Below, in pieces: positions 1 through 8,494 of a DNA stretch of 52,054 nucleotides; within the stretch, counting starts at the first letter, position 1; the number at the start of each line of letters is the position of its first letter. Source of the stretch: an uncultured Eubacteriales bacterium. Its GTDB lineage: Bacteria > Bacillota > Clostridia > Christensenellales > Aristaeellaceae. The notes under the pieces are model-generated. The model saw only the letters and a list, made by a program, of their open reading frames with translations. It had not been told where the DNA came from and ran no database searches. The position numbers were made by a program, and so were the translations under genes. Location of the stretch: NCBI GenBank assembly GCA_902764875.1, contig CACWXP010000026.1, positions 1-52,054 on the forward strand. Direction: 5' to 3'.

Positions 1-306
1 TTCCTCCCCTCCTGACATTGCTGACAGCAGCTTGCGGTTCGCTACACTTGGCGGTAAATACCCGTGGCAGGACTTACACCTGCTAGAATTGTGCCATGCC
101 CGGCACACATAGCAAAAAACCGGCTTGCGCCGGTTTTTTGACTGTCAAATTGTTTTGAAATACAAATATGCTGTGTCATGCTTGTTCGCGTATGATTCTG
201 CCAACTGTAGCGAACGCCTGAAAATCTCTCGCTACGTTCCGGCAGACATGATTGGCATCGCAAATCGTTCATAAGTACAACAGCATCCGAACATATGGCA
301 ATAACC
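1..306. other. Non-coding flank downstream of asnA
   Basis: No convincing gene is visible here. The only sizeable open frame (about 76 codons, minus strand, 42-272) has unusual Cys/Arg/Ser-rich content and no good ribosome binding site, so I do not call it. The first 113 bases contain short GC-rich inverted segments (for example GTGCC/GGCAC around 92-106) followed by a perfect hairpin terminator at 114-139. The arrangement could be the end of a conserved intergenic or mobile element, but I could not identify it. Confidence 0.4.
114..139. terminator. Bidirectional intrinsic terminator
   Basis: A perfect 11-bp stem (AAAAAACCGGC at 114-124, GCCGGTTTTTT at 129-139) closes a TTGC loop. Because the arms begin in A6 and end in T6, it can work on both strands. 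It lies about 170 bases beyond the asnA stop codon and may end that transcript, and also one entering from the left edge. Confidence 0.8.
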
Positions 307-1311
307 TCATAACAACGGGATATTTCCGTTGTGGCAGGCTTTCTGGACTTCTTCGGGCCAGAGGGAAGCCTGGACTTCTCCGACGTGGGCCTTGCGCAGA
401 AAATAAACGCACATACGGCTCTGGCCGATGCCGCCGCCGATGGTCTGGGGCAGTTCGCCGTTCAGCAGCGCCTTCTGGAAAGGCAGCTCGGCCCTCTTTT
501 CGCATCCGCGGATTTTCAGCTGTTTCATCAGGGTTTCCGGATCCACGCGGATGCCCATGGAGGAAACTTCCAGCGAGATGTCGAGCAGCGGATCGTACAG
601 CAGGATATCGCCGTTCAGAGACCAGTCATCATAGTCCGGCGCGCGGCCGTCATGGATTTTTCCGCTGCGAAGCGCACCGCCCACCTGCATCAGAAAGACA
701 GCGCCGTATTCCTTCGCGGCTTTGTATTCCCGCTCTTTGGAGGACAGATTCGGATACCGGTCTTCCAGCTCCTGGGTTGTGACAAAGGTGATATGATCCG
801 GCAGCTCCGGCTTGATGTGCGGATAGTGGGCACAGACGAAGCCTTCGGTTTTCCGCAGGGTCAGATAGATTCGGCCCACGATTTCCCGCAGAAAGCCTTC
901 GTTCCGTTCGGAGGGCGCCATGATGCGCTCCCAGTCCCACTGGTCCACAAAGATGGAATGAATATTGTCGGTTTCCTCGTCGCGGCGGATGGCGTTCATG
1001 TCGGTATACAGTCCTTCTCCCACGGAAAATCCGTAGGTTTTGAGGGCCTGACGCTTCCATTTGGCCAGGGAGTGAACGATTTCAGCGGTCTGGCCGGTTT
1101 CCTTGATGTCGAAGGAGACGGGACGCTCCACCCCGTTCAGATTATCGTTGAGACCGGACTCGGGGGTGACCATGATGGGGGCCGAAACACGGGTCAGGTT
1201 CAGCGCTTTGGCCAGTTCCGTTTCAAAAAAGTCCTTGACCAGTTTGATGGCGATTTCCGTGTCCCGCAGATCCAGCACGGGATTGTAATTCTTCGGTATG
1301 ATCAGGTTCAT
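307..1311 (-). CDS. asnA: Aspartate--ammonia ligase AsnA
   Basis: This is the ammonia-dependent asparagine synthetase, which makes asparagine from aspartate, ammonia and ATP, giving AMP and PPi, in the cytoplasm. The 334-residue length matches the family (about 330). Recognisable family segments are the N-terminal VSAPIMV stretch, the RRDEETDNIHS segment in the middle, and the C-terminal GGGIGQSRMC block followed by GEVQASLWPEE. The fold is related to class II aminoacyl-tRNA synthetases. The ATG at 1311 is preceded by AGGAGGG at good spacing. It stands alone on the minus strand, divergent from pth. A weak promoter (TTTCCT, 17 bp, TATCAT) can be read just upstream, and I saw no T-box leader. 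Confidence 0.96.
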   Translation of the reverse strand: MNLIIPKNYNPVLDLRDTEIAIKLVKDFFETELAKALNLTRVSAPIMVTPESGLNDNLNGVERPVSFDIKETGQTAEIVHSLAKWKRQALKTYGFSVGEGLYTDMNAIRRDEETDNIHSIFVDQWDWERIMAPSERNEGFLREIVGRIYLTLRKTEGFVCAHYPHIKPELPDHITFVTTQELEDRYPNLSSKEREYKAAKEYGAVFLMQVGGALRSGKIHDGRAPDYDDWSLNGDILLYDPLLDISLEVSSMGIRVDPETLMKQLKIRGCEKRAELPFQKALLNGELPQTIGGGIGQSRMCVYFLRKAHVGEVQASLWPEEVQKACHNGNIPLL

Positions 1312-1669
1312 GACGGTTCCCTCCTGAAAAAAACTACGGCTATGATACCACCAAACTTCGAAACAGGAAAGATTTTCTTATGTTCTGTCAGACAAAAGCG
1401 GACAGGAAAGGTTTCCTTCGGTTCTTGACACAATTCCGGAAACATGAGAAACTGTGCACAGCGTAGAGGCAGGAGCTTCTACGCCGCTACCTGTTTGAGC
1501 AACTGCCCCCATCTCTGATTTGGGTAACAGGTTGCCACTGCCTGGCACGCGCGGTGCGCAAGAGACGAGACTGTGTCTCCGCGGTGCGCGAGCGAATCAA
1601 ATACAGCCGTCAAAGTTCCGAAAGGAACTTTGACAACGGCGACCGACATGCGGAGGATTCGAAAAAACC
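1312..1669. other. Divergent intergenic region, asnA/pth
   Basis: This 358-base gap has no supported gene. From left to right it holds the asnA ribosome binding site and a weak minus-strand promoter, a TTGACA at about 1427 without a good -10 partner, a hairpin at 1461-1484 (GCGTAGA/TCTACGC arms), two copies of a CGCGGTGCGC motif near 1550 and 1581, and a strong hairpin at 1606-1640 just before pth. On the minus strand, 1461-1530 resembles the end region of IS200/IS605 elements, but I cannot prove this. Confidence 0.45.
1606..1640. repeat. Strong intergenic hairpin before pth
   Basis: A 10-bp perfect stem (TCAAAGTTCC at 1610-1619, GGAACTTTGA at 1624-1633) with a GAAA loop is extended by an outer GCCG/CGGC pairing with a 2-base bulge. 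There is no T-tract, so it is not a classical terminator. It ends 29 bases before the pth start and resembles other long hairpins in this window. Confidence 0.6.
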
Positions 1670-2251
1670 ATGAACAAACCGACGTATCTGATTATCGGCC
1701 TGGGAAATCCCGGGGAGAAATATGCGCACACCCGGCACAACGCCGGCTTTGAGGTGACGGAGCTGCTGGAAAAGAAGTTCTCGGTGAAACTGCGGAAAAA
1801 GATGCTGCAGCCCTGGGCGGAAGCGGAATGGACGGACGGGGAAAAGAAAATCGTCCTGTGCCGGCCTCTGACCTTTATGAACAACAGCGGCATCGCCGTC
1901 AAAAAGCTCATGGAGCGATATCATGTGCCGGCGGAGCAGGCGCTGATCATTTATGACGATATTGATCTTCCGCCGGGAAAGATCCGCGTGCGTAAGAGCG
2001 GCGGCCCAGGCACGCACAACGGCATGCGCAGCATTATCGGCGAAACGGGCATGGATGCGTTTCCGCGGATCCGGGTGGGTACGGGCGACCGGCCCGAGGG
2101 AGAAGACCTGGTGAAATGGGTGCTGGGGCGTCCGGCGGGAGAAGAAAAACCAATGATGGAGAAAGCCTTCGCGCTGGCGGCGGAATGCGCGGAAGAGTGG
2201 ATTGAGAACGGGATTGACGCTGCGATGCGGCTGACTGGCACCAAAAAGTAA
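1670..2251 (+). CDS. pth: Peptidyl-tRNA hydrolase
   Basis: It recycles tRNA by hydrolysing the ester bond of peptidyl-tRNAs released from stalled ribosomes. The 193 residues fit the family. The GLGNPG motif near residue 10 and TRHNAGF near residue 22 carry the substrate-binding Asn and the catalytic His. YDDIDLPPG near residue 88 holds the catalytic-site Asp, and GTHNGMRSI is the conserved SGGHNG-type loop. The start is the ATG at 1670, with GGAGG 13 bases upstream, slightly far. It is followed 83 bases later by mfd, the classic Firmicutes pth-mfd order, so the two probably share a transcript. Confidence 0.97.
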   Translation: MNKPTYLIIGLGNPGEKYAHTRHNAGFEVTELLEKKFSVKLRKKMLQPWAEAEWTDGEKKIVLCRPLTFMNNSGIAVKKLMERYHVPAEQALIIYDDIDLPPGKIRVRKSGGPGTHNGMRSIIGETGMDAFPRIRVGTGDRPEGEDLVKWVLGRPAGEEKPMMEKAFALAAECAEEWIENGIDAAMRLTGTKK

Positions 2252-2334
2252 AGCCTACGGAACAAAAAGAACCGGATATAACGGAGAGCAGACAGTGGAA
2301 CCGTCTTTCCTGTCTGATTTGAGGAGAACAGATT

Positions 2335-5300
2335 GTGATTGAAACATTAATCATTTCCGGGGAGGAAGAACTGCTTTCGGCCAGACCGGGGCAGGTGATT
2401 GCGCTGACGGGCGTGAATGCGACGCTCTCGGCGGTACTGGCCTGCCGGGCGGCTCTTGCGGGACGGCGGACGCTGCTGGTGGCGGAGAACGATCTGAAGG
2501 CTTCCCGGATGGCAGATGATGTCCGGCAGCTGATGGGGGAAGCGGCTTTTCTGCCGGGCGGAGAGATTGACCTGACCCGGGCGGCGGGAAGCCTGGAAAA
2601 CAGCTGGCGCCGCCTCGAAGCGCTGAGTGCGGTCTGCACGGGGGAGACAAAGGTCCTTTGCACCGGCGCGGAAGCGATGGCCCAGCGGATGGGACGGCCG
2701 GAACGTTTCCGGGCACTTTGTATGGCGCTGAAGGCCGGAGACCGTATTGCACCGGCGAATCTGACCCGCCGGCTGATTTGTATGGGATATGAGCGGGTCG
2801 GCATGGTTGAGGGCAAGGGGCAGTTCGCTCTGCGGGGTTCCATATTGGACGTTTATCCACCGTCTCTCAGCCAGGGGATCCGAATCGAATTCTTTGATGA
2901 TGAAATCGACAGCCTGCGGGAGTTTGACTGCATCAGCCAGCGGAGCCTGACAGCGGCGGAGCAGGTGGTACTGACGCCGGCCTGCGAGACACTGCTGGGG
3001 GAAGAAGAATACGTGGCCGCGGCAAAACGCATGCGTGCGGCGTTGGAAGTTTCGGAAGAAACCGGCGGAAATACCGGCCCGGATGATATGGATTTTCTGG
3101 CGTCGCTGCCGCCGATGCCGGACGACGACGAGGACGACGCGCTACTGTTTGACAGCGTTGTGGCGCCCGCGGTTCGGCAGGCCAAATATGAAGCGGCGGA
3201 GGCTACGGAAAAGGAGCGGCGCGTTTCGCGCCTTCTGGAGGACGCGGACAGCCTGGAAGCCGGTGTGCCGTTCCGGCGGATGCGCTCCTGGATCACCGTG
3301 CTGACAGATGAAACGGGATCGGTCTGTGACTGGTTCCGGCCGGATCTGATCCTGCTGTGCGAGCCGGACCGGATTCGCAGCCGTATTGAAGAACGGAACG
3401 CGGGCTTTGCGGAGGACCTTGCGTCCGCCATGACCCGCGGAGAAGCCGTGCAGGGCCAACAGGACCTGCTGCAGGACTGGGAAAGCATCCGAAGAGAGAT
3501 TTCCGGGTTCCCCGCCGGGGTGCTGACGGAAATGCTGCTTTCTCTTGGCGGTATCCGGCCGGATATCGTTGTGAATACGGAAGCTGCAGGCATTCCCGGA
3601 TACGGCGGGCAGATCCGCCTTCTGAAAAACGACCTGGCTGCCTGGCGGGCGGCAGGGAACCGGATTTATCTGCTTTCCGGCGGCAGCTCCCGCGGAAAGC
3701 GGCTGCAGGAAAGCCTGCGTGAGCTTGGGGAGGAAACGTCTTTTTCCGAGGAAAGACGGGAAGCAAAAGCGGGGGAAGCCGTGATTCTGCCCATGACGCT
3801 GCGCAGCGGTTTTGTCCTGAAAAAAGGCGCTGTCGCGGTGGTGTCTGACGCGGATATCTGGGGCGAGGGCTACCGGAAGAGCAAGAGCCGAAAATACTCC
3901 GGGGAACGGATTTCGACCTTTACGGATCTGAAGGTCGGGGACTACGTGGTGCATGAGGATCACGGCGTGGGCCTGTACCGCGGAATCACCCGGATCCAGA
4001 GCGAGGGGACCTGGCGGGACTATCTGCTGATTCAGTATGACGGAAACGACAAGCTGTATGTACCGGTGGAGCAGCTGGAACGGGTGCAGCGGTATATCGG
4101 CAATCCTGGCCAGAAGCCGAAGCTGAACCGGCTGGGCGGCGGCGAATGGGCAAGACAGAAGGGCAAGGTCAAGGAAGGCCTGAAAACCCTTGCCTTTGAC
4201 CTGAAGGCGCTGTATGCCGAGCGGAGCCGTGAAACCGGGTATGCCTTTGGGCCGGATACCCCCTGGCAGCGGGAATTTGAGGATGAGTTCCCCTGGGAAC
4301 TGACGGCAGACCAGGCCCAGAGTGTTAGGGAGATTTCCGCCGACATGGAGAGCCACCGAAACATGGACCGGCTGCTGTGCGGCGACGTCGGATACGGAAA
4401 AACGGAGGTCAGCCTGCGGGCGGCCTTCAAGGCGATCACAGAGAACAAACAGGCGGCGCTGCTGGCGCCGACCACAATCCTGGTGCAGCAGCATTACAAT
4501 ACCATTGTCAAACGATTCCGGAACACGGGGGCCAGGATTGATTACCTGAGCCGTTTCCGCACGCCGAAGGAACAGAAGGAAGTGCTTGCCCGCCTGGCCG
4601 CGGGAGACATTGACTTTATTGTCGGGACGCACCGGCTGCTGGCGAAGGACGTAAAATTCAAGGATCTGGGCCTGCTCATTGTGGACGAGGAGCAGCGCTT
4701 CGGCGTGGCACACAAGGAAGCTATCAAGAATATGAAGCGCCAGGTGGACGTGCTGACGCTCAGCGCGACGCCGATTCCCAGGACGCTGCATATGAGCATG
4801 ACCGGCATCCGGGACATGAGCGTGCTGGAAACGCCGCCGGAAGACCGGATTCCCGTTCAGACGGTGGTTACGGAGTATTCCGACGCCCTGATCCGGGACG
4901 CAATCCTGCGGGAGATCGGGCGGGGCGGACAGGTCTATTTCCTCTACAACCGGGTCCGGAGTATTGAGAAGTTCTATGAACGTTTGCGGACCCTGGTACC
5001 GGAGGCGCATGTCGGCGTGGCGCACGGACAGATGCGGGAGCATCAGCTGGAAGACGTCATGATGGACTTTTATGCCGGGAACTATGACGTGCTCCTGTGC
5101 ACGACGATTATTGAAAACGGACTGGATGTGCCCGGAGCCAATACACTGATCGTTTTTGACGCGGACCGCTTCGGACTGAGTCAGCTGTATCAGCTGCGGG
5201 GACGGGTGGGCCGGAGCAACCGGCAGGCCTATGCCTATTTTACGGTGCGGACGGACAAGATTCTGACCGAAACGGCGCAGCAGCGCCTGGCCGCGATCCG

Positions 5301-5994
5301 GGAATTCACGGAGTTCGGCGCGGGATTCCGCATTGCTATGCGCGACCTGGAAATCCGGGGCGCCGGGAATATTCTCGGCCCGGAACAGCACGGGCACCTG
5401 GCGGCCGTCGGCTATGACATGTACTGCAGACTGATGGAAGAGACGCTGGCGGAGGTCCAGGGCCGGCGGGAGACCCGGGACCTGGAAACCCGGGTGGATC
5501 TGCGGGTGGACGCCTTCCTCGGCACGGATTATATTCCGGAAGAAAAACAGCGGATGGAGATGTACAAACGCATCGCATCCATTGTGACGGACGAGGAGCG
5601 GGCGGACGTGACGGATGAACTGATCGACCGCTATGGAACCCTGCCTCCGGCGGCAGAAACGCTGCTGGATGTGAGCCAGCTCCGGGCCCTGTGCAACCGG
5701 ATCGGCGTCAGCAACGTGAGCCGGGGGAAGGAAGGCCTGGTGATGAAACTGGACGAGCGGTATGTGCCGGACGCGGCGGTTTTTCTGCAGGCGATCGCGG
5801 AGACGGACGGCCGCCTTTCGCTGACGGCGCGGCCGCCTTTCCGGCTGGTGTTGAAGGTTTCCGCCGGAAAGGATACGGAGCTGATGGCCGAAGGGCTGAA
5901 AGTGATGCGTAAACTGGTCAAACGCATGGATGAGCTGCTGGAAACGAAGAAAGAGGAAGAAGAACACACAGCGAAGGAAGAAGAGACGGTATGA
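2335..5994 (+). CDS. mfd: Transcription-repair coupling factor Mfd
   Basis: Mfd is a DNA translocase that pushes RNA polymerase off lesions and recruits the Uvr excision machinery. In order it has a UvrB-like N-terminal module, an RNA polymerase-interaction (CarD-like) domain from about residue 528 ([15 protein letters not shown]), and a RecG-type helicase with Walker [10 protein letters not shown] at about 683 and the DEEQ box at about 784. LSATPIPRT and QLRGRVGRS motifs follow, then the TRCF C-terminal domain. At 1219 residues it is slightly longer than usual, ending in a Lys/Glu-rich tail. GTG start at 2335 with GAGGAG upstream. Its TGA overlaps the lspA ATG by four bases, indicating translational coupling. 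Confidence 0.97.
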   Translation: MIETLIISGEEELLSARPGQVIALTGVNATLSAVLACRAALAGRRTLLVAENDLKASRMADDVRQLMGEAAFLPGGEIDLTRAAGSLENSWRRLEALSAVCTGETKVLCTGAEAMAQRMGRPERFRALCMALKAGDRIAPANLTRRLICMGYERVGMVEGKGQFALRGSILDVYPPSLSQGIRIEFFDDEIDSLREFDCISQRSLTAAEQVVLTPACETLLGEEEYVAAAKRMRAALEVSEETGGNTGPDDMDFLASLPPMPDDDEDDALLFDSVVAPAVRQAKYEAAEATEKERRVSRLLEDADSLEAGVPFRRMRSWITVLTDETGSVCDWFRPDLILLCEPDRIRSRIEERNAGFAEDLASAMTRGEAVQGQQDLLQDWESIRREISGFPAGVLTEMLLSLGGIRPDIVVNTEAAGIPGYGGQIRLLKNDLAAWRAAGNRIYLLSGGSSRGKRLQESLRELGEETSFSEERREAKAGEAVILPMTLRSGFVLKKGAVAVVSDADIWGEGYRKSKSRKYSGERISTFTDLKVGDYVVHEDHGVGLYRGITRIQSEGTWRDYLLIQYDGNDKLYVPVEQLERVQRYIGNPGQKPKLNRLGGGEWARQKGKVKEGLKTLAFDLKALYAERSRETGYAFGPDTPWQREFEDEFPWELTADQAQSVREISADMESHRNMDRLLCGDVGYGKTEVSLRAAFKAITENKQAALLAPTTILVQQHYNTIVKRFRNTGARIDYLSRFRTPKEQKEVLARLAAGDIDFIVGTHRLLAKDVKFKDLGLLIVDEEQRFGVAHKEAIKNMKRQVDVLTLSATPIPRTLHMSMTGIRDMSVLETPPEDRIPVQTVVTEYSDALIRDAILREIGRGGQVYFLYNRVRSIEKFYERLRTLVPEAHVGVAHGQMREHQLEDVMMDFYAGNYDVLLCTTIIENGLDVPGANTLIVFDADRFGLSQLYQLRGRVGRSNRQAYAYFTVRTDKILTETAQQRLAAIREFTEFGAGFRIAMRDLEIRGAGNILGPEQHGHLAAVGYDMYCRLMEETLAEVQGRRETRDLETRVDLRVDAFLGTDYIPEEKQRMEMYKRIASIVTDEERADVTDELIDRYGTLPPAAETLLDVSQLRALCNRIGVSNVSRGKEGLVMKLDERYVPDAAVFLQAIAETDGRLSLTARPPFRLVLKVSAGKDTELMAEGLKVMRKLVKRMDELLETKKEEEEHTAKEEETV

Positions 5995-6440
5995 GAAAAG
6001 TCTGGCCGTGGGCTGTTGCCGCGGCGGTGTTCATAGCGGACCGGGTGACGAAGATCCTTGCTCCCGGGATCCCGGAGAACGGGGTGGTGCTGATTCCCGG
6101 GGTGATCGGGCTGCGGTATGCGGAAAACAGGGGGATTGCCTTTTCCCTGCTGAGCGGCGCGCCCTGGGCTTTGGGTGTGGTCAGCCTGTTGATCATTGCG
6201 GCGGCTTTCTTCTGTCTGCGGGGAAAAAAACTTCAACCGTTGGCTCTGACCGGGCTGATGATGATGCTCGGTGGGGCAGCGGGAAATATGGTCGACCGTT
6301 TTGTACATGGGTTCGTACCGGATATGATTGAAGTGCTGTTTATGAATTTCGCGATTTTCAATGTTGCCGATATGTTTCTGTGCATCGGCTGCGGGCTGGT
6401 GATCATCTCCCTGCTTCGGAAAGATACCGGACTGGATTAG
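5991..6440 (+). CDS. lspA: Lipoprotein signal peptidase (SPase II)
   Basis: This membrane aspartic protease removes signal peptides from prolipoproteins. The 149-residue protein has about four membrane segments. YAENRGIAFS (residues 43-52) and GNMVDR (98-103) are family boxes. Asp111 (VPDMIEV) and Asp127 (FNVADM) fit the catalytic pair known from the family. It overlaps mfd by an ATGA and is followed 125 bases later by a pseudouridine synthase gene, the usual lspA-rluD neighbour pair in Firmicutes. Confidence 0.95.
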   Translation: MRKVWPWAVAAAVFIADRVTKILAPGIPENGVVLIPGVIGLRYAENRGIAFSLLSGAPWALGVVSLLIIAAAFFCLRGKKLQPLALTGLMMMLGGAAGNMVDRFVHGFVPDMIEVLFMNFAIFNVADMFLCIGCGLVIISLLRKDTGLD

Positions 6441-6466
6441 ACACCGGGATTGGCGGGGTTTCGCAG

Positions 6467-6539
6467 CACCGGGACAGTTCCCCTCTGATGCCAATTTTAT
6501 GCTGAAGGCATCAGAGGGGAACTGATTCCGATGCCGGTG
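6467..6539. repeat. Long palindromic hairpin between lspA and rluD
   Basis: An 18-bp perfect stem (arms 6475-6492 and 6507-6524, built on CAGTTCCCC/GGGGAACTG) has a 14-base loop. It is enclosed by an outer CACCGG/CCGGTG pairing (6467-6472, 6534-6539). No T-tract follows it. It lies between two co-directional genes and is far longer than a normal terminator stem. Confidence 0.75.
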
Positions 6540-6565
6540 GCGGGGTTTAATAGAAAGGAACTTCC

Positions 6566-7477
6566 ATGGAAGAGAAAGTGTTTCAGCTGGAAAGCGACGG
6601 GCGGCGTCTTGACGTGCAGTTCAGCGAGGTAGCGGGGATCAGCCGGAGCCGGGCGGCGGCACTGATGGAGGAAGGATACTGCCTGTTGGCGGGAGAAGTA
6701 TGCCGCAAAGCCGGCACGAAGCCGCCGGCGGGACGGCCGGTGACTCTGAAGATCCCTGCGCCGAAGGATGCTGCGCCGCAGGCGGAGAATATTCCGCTGG
6801 AGATCCTTTATGAAGACAGGGATCTGGCGGTGGTTGTGAAACCGCGCGGAATGGTGGTTCATCCAGCGGCGGGTCACAGCGAAGGGACCCTTGTCAACGC
6901 GCTGCTGGGGAACCTGGACGAACTCAGCGGCATCGGCGGTGAAAAACGCCCGGGAATCGTGCATCGACTGGATAAGGACACCAGCGGCGTGATGATGGTG
7001 GCCAAGAACGATGAAACGCAGGCGGAACTGAGCCGGATGCTGAAAGACCGGGAAATCGAGAAACATTATCTTGCCCTGACGGAAGGGATGATGAAAGAAA
7101 AGGAGGGGACCGTTGAGGCACCCATCGGCCGGAGCCGGAAAGACCGAAAAAAGATGGCGGTGGATCCGGAAGGAAGGCCGGCGGTCACGAAATGGCGCGT
7201 CCTTACCGAAGGGCGGAACTGTTCGCTGCTGGACGTTCATATCCTGACGGGACGGACGCACCAGATCCGCGTGCATATGCGAAGCATTCAGCACCCGGTT
7301 TGCGGCGATCCGCTGTACGGATTTGAAAAGGGCGTAAAGGTTCCCTGCCTGATGCTGCATGCCCGGAGCCTCAGTTTTCAGCATCCCCGGACAAAAGAAA
7401 AAATGACCTTTCAGGCACCCCTGCCCGGGGACTTCCTGAAAGGTCTGAAAACAAACGGGATCGATTTTACCGATTGA
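6566..7477 (+). CDS. RluD-family 23S rRNA pseudouridine synthase
   Basis: It converts uridine to pseudouridine in structured RNA, most likely 23S rRNA. The 303-residue protein has an N-terminal S4 RNA-binding domain (residues 13-60, GRRLDVQFSE...SRSRAAALMEEG) and the catalytic domain with H133-R-L-D136-KDTSG, where Asp136 is the catalytic residue. LLDVHILTGRTHQIRVH follows as the second family signature. AAAGGAA precedes the ATG. The 3' end overlaps that of the convergent minus-strand reductase gene by 11 bases. Which uridines are modified cannot be read from sequence. It corresponds to B. subtilis YlyB by position after lspA. Confidence 0.92.
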   Translation: MEEKVFQLESDGRRLDVQFSEVAGISRSRAAALMEEGYCLLAGEVCRKAGTKPPAGRPVTLKIPAPKDAAPQAENIPLEILYEDRDLAVVVKPRGMVVHPAAGHSEGTLVNALLGNLDELSGIGGEKRPGIVHRLDKDTSGVMMVAKNDETQAELSRMLKDREIEKHYLALTEGMMKEKEGTVEAPIGRSRKDRKKMAVDPEGRPAVTKWRVLTEGRNCSLLDVHILTGRTHQIRVHMRSIQHPVCGDPLYGFEKGVKVPCLMLHARSLSFQHPRTKEKMTFQAPLPGDFLKGLKTNGIDFTD

Positions 7478-8306
7478 TTTCCTGAAGATACCGATCCAGC
7501 GCGTCGCTGAGATCCGGCATTGGCGTAATCCCGTCCGGCAGCTTTGCGGCCAGGCGGCCATTCAGCGGTCTGCGAACATGAGACGGGAGTTCGGCGTCGC
7601 GTACGGGGATGATCTGACAGGAGACGCCCGATTTTTTGATGACCATTTCTGCGAACTCGGCCGGTGTGCAGGCGCCTCTGCTGTTGCGTGCGTGCCAGAT
7701 GCCGAAGGATTCGGTCGCAATAACATCACAAATCACCCGGGCCAGGTCTTTTGACCAGGTCGGCTGTACGACACGGTCGCATGATAAAGTGAGGCTCCGC
7801 CTGTCCTGCGCCGCTCGCAGCACGGAACGGACGGGATCCTTTGAATTGCCGAAAAGGCTGCCGGTGCGCACAATATAGTAACGGGTCATCAGGGAACGGA
7901 CGGCATCTTCCGCCTGAACCATGCTCATGGCGTAAACGTTCTTTGGCCCGTGGGGAGCTGAAACAGGGTTGGGCCTGTCTCCTTCGCCGGAAAAAACCTG
8001 CGCTGTAGAGAGCAGGAGCAGCCTGGCTCCGACACGCAGTGCCGCCCGCGACATGGTCAGCGCGCCTGAGCCGTTCACGGCCGCGCAAGTGGCAGGCTCG
8101 GATGCGGCTTTGTCCACATTGGTGTAGGCTGCGCAATGAACAATGACGTCCGGAGCGTATTCATCGACAAGCCGGTAGACGGCTTTGCTGTCGGTGACTT
8201 TTAATTCCGGCGCGTCCGCGCCGCGGCAGGGAATGCCCCGGCCGTCCAGCTGGCGCAGCACATCGCGTCCGGGCAGGCCGGATGATCCGGTCACCAGAAC
8301 CTTCAT
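7467..8306 (-). CDS. RmlD-like NAD(P)-dependent reductase, altered active site
   Basis: This is a short-chain dehydrogenase of the dTDP-4-dehydrorhamnose reductase (RmlD) type. The N-terminus gives the nucleotide-binding TGSSGLPG glycine loop (residues 7-14). ELKVTDSKAVYRLVDEYAPDVIVHCAAYTNVDKAASEP-like sequence is split across family motifs, and NVYAMSM occupies the position of the catalytic YxxxK. The lysine is replaced by Met, as the nucleotide sequence near 7917-7935 confirms. A conventional RmlD reaction is therefore doubtful. It may be a binding protein or have another activity. No other rhamnose genes are nearby. It lies downstream of aspartate kinase on the same strand. Confidence 0.8.
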   Translation of the reverse strand: MKVLVTGSSGLPGRDVLRQLDGRGIPCRGADAPELKVTDSKAVYRLVDEYAPDVIVHCAAYTNVDKAASEPATCAAVNGSGALTMSRAALRVGARLLLLSTAQVFSGEGDRPNPVSAPHGPKNVYAMSMVQAEDAVRSLMTRYYIVRTGSLFGNSKDPVRSVLRAAQDRRSLTLSCDRVVQPTWSKDLARVICDVIATESFGIWHARNSRGACTPAEFAEMVIKKSGVSCQIIPVRDAELPSHVRRPLNGRLAAKLPDGITPMPDLSDALDRYLQEINR

Positions 8307-8382
8307 AGGGGGAACCTCCCTTCGGTATCATCCGCAATCTCAATAGTCGCAACTCTGCCAGGGTTACCACCCGTTTCTTACT

Positions 8383-8407
8383 GAAAACAGTCCACTGGAC
8401 TGTTTTC
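8383..8407. terminator. Palindromic hairpin, possible terminator
   Basis: Perfect 11-bp arms (GAAAACAGTCC at 8383-8393, GGACTGTTTTC at 8397-8407) flank a 3-base loop. Each arm ends in four T, so it could act weakly on both strands. It lies between the aspartate kinase gene and the downstream reductase gene. Confidence 0.5.
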
Positions 8408-8454
8408 CGGGTGTGCGAAACCACTGTGGAGAATGCTCCTTTTCGATTGAATTC

Positions 8455-8494
8455 ACCGCCGACGAAACTTCCGCCACCGGCGGTCGTCGGCGGT
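8455..8494. repeat. GC-rich hairpin abutting the aspartate kinase stop
   Basis: Arms ACCGCCGACGA (8455-8465) and TCGTCGGCGGT (8484-8494) enclose an inner CCGCC/GGCGG stem with a one-sided AACTT bulge. It begins directly beyond the stop codon of the minus-strand kinase gene and has no T-tract. It could protect the 3' end of the mRNA, or be a copy of a dispersed intergenic repeat. Confidence 0.6.

Noticed and set aside
42-272. 76-codon minus-strand frame at the left edge
   Set aside because: Crosses the bidirectional terminator and has no ribosome binding site or family match.
1312-1500. T-box or other riboswitch upstream of asnA
   Set aside because: No T-box core sequence (AGGGTGGNACCGCG type) was found on the minus strand.
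3142-5967. 941-codon open frame antisense to mfd
   Set aside because: It mirrors the mfd reading frame, has no ribosome binding site and has a Gln/His/Pro/Arg-rich composition typical of antisense shadows of GC-rich genes.
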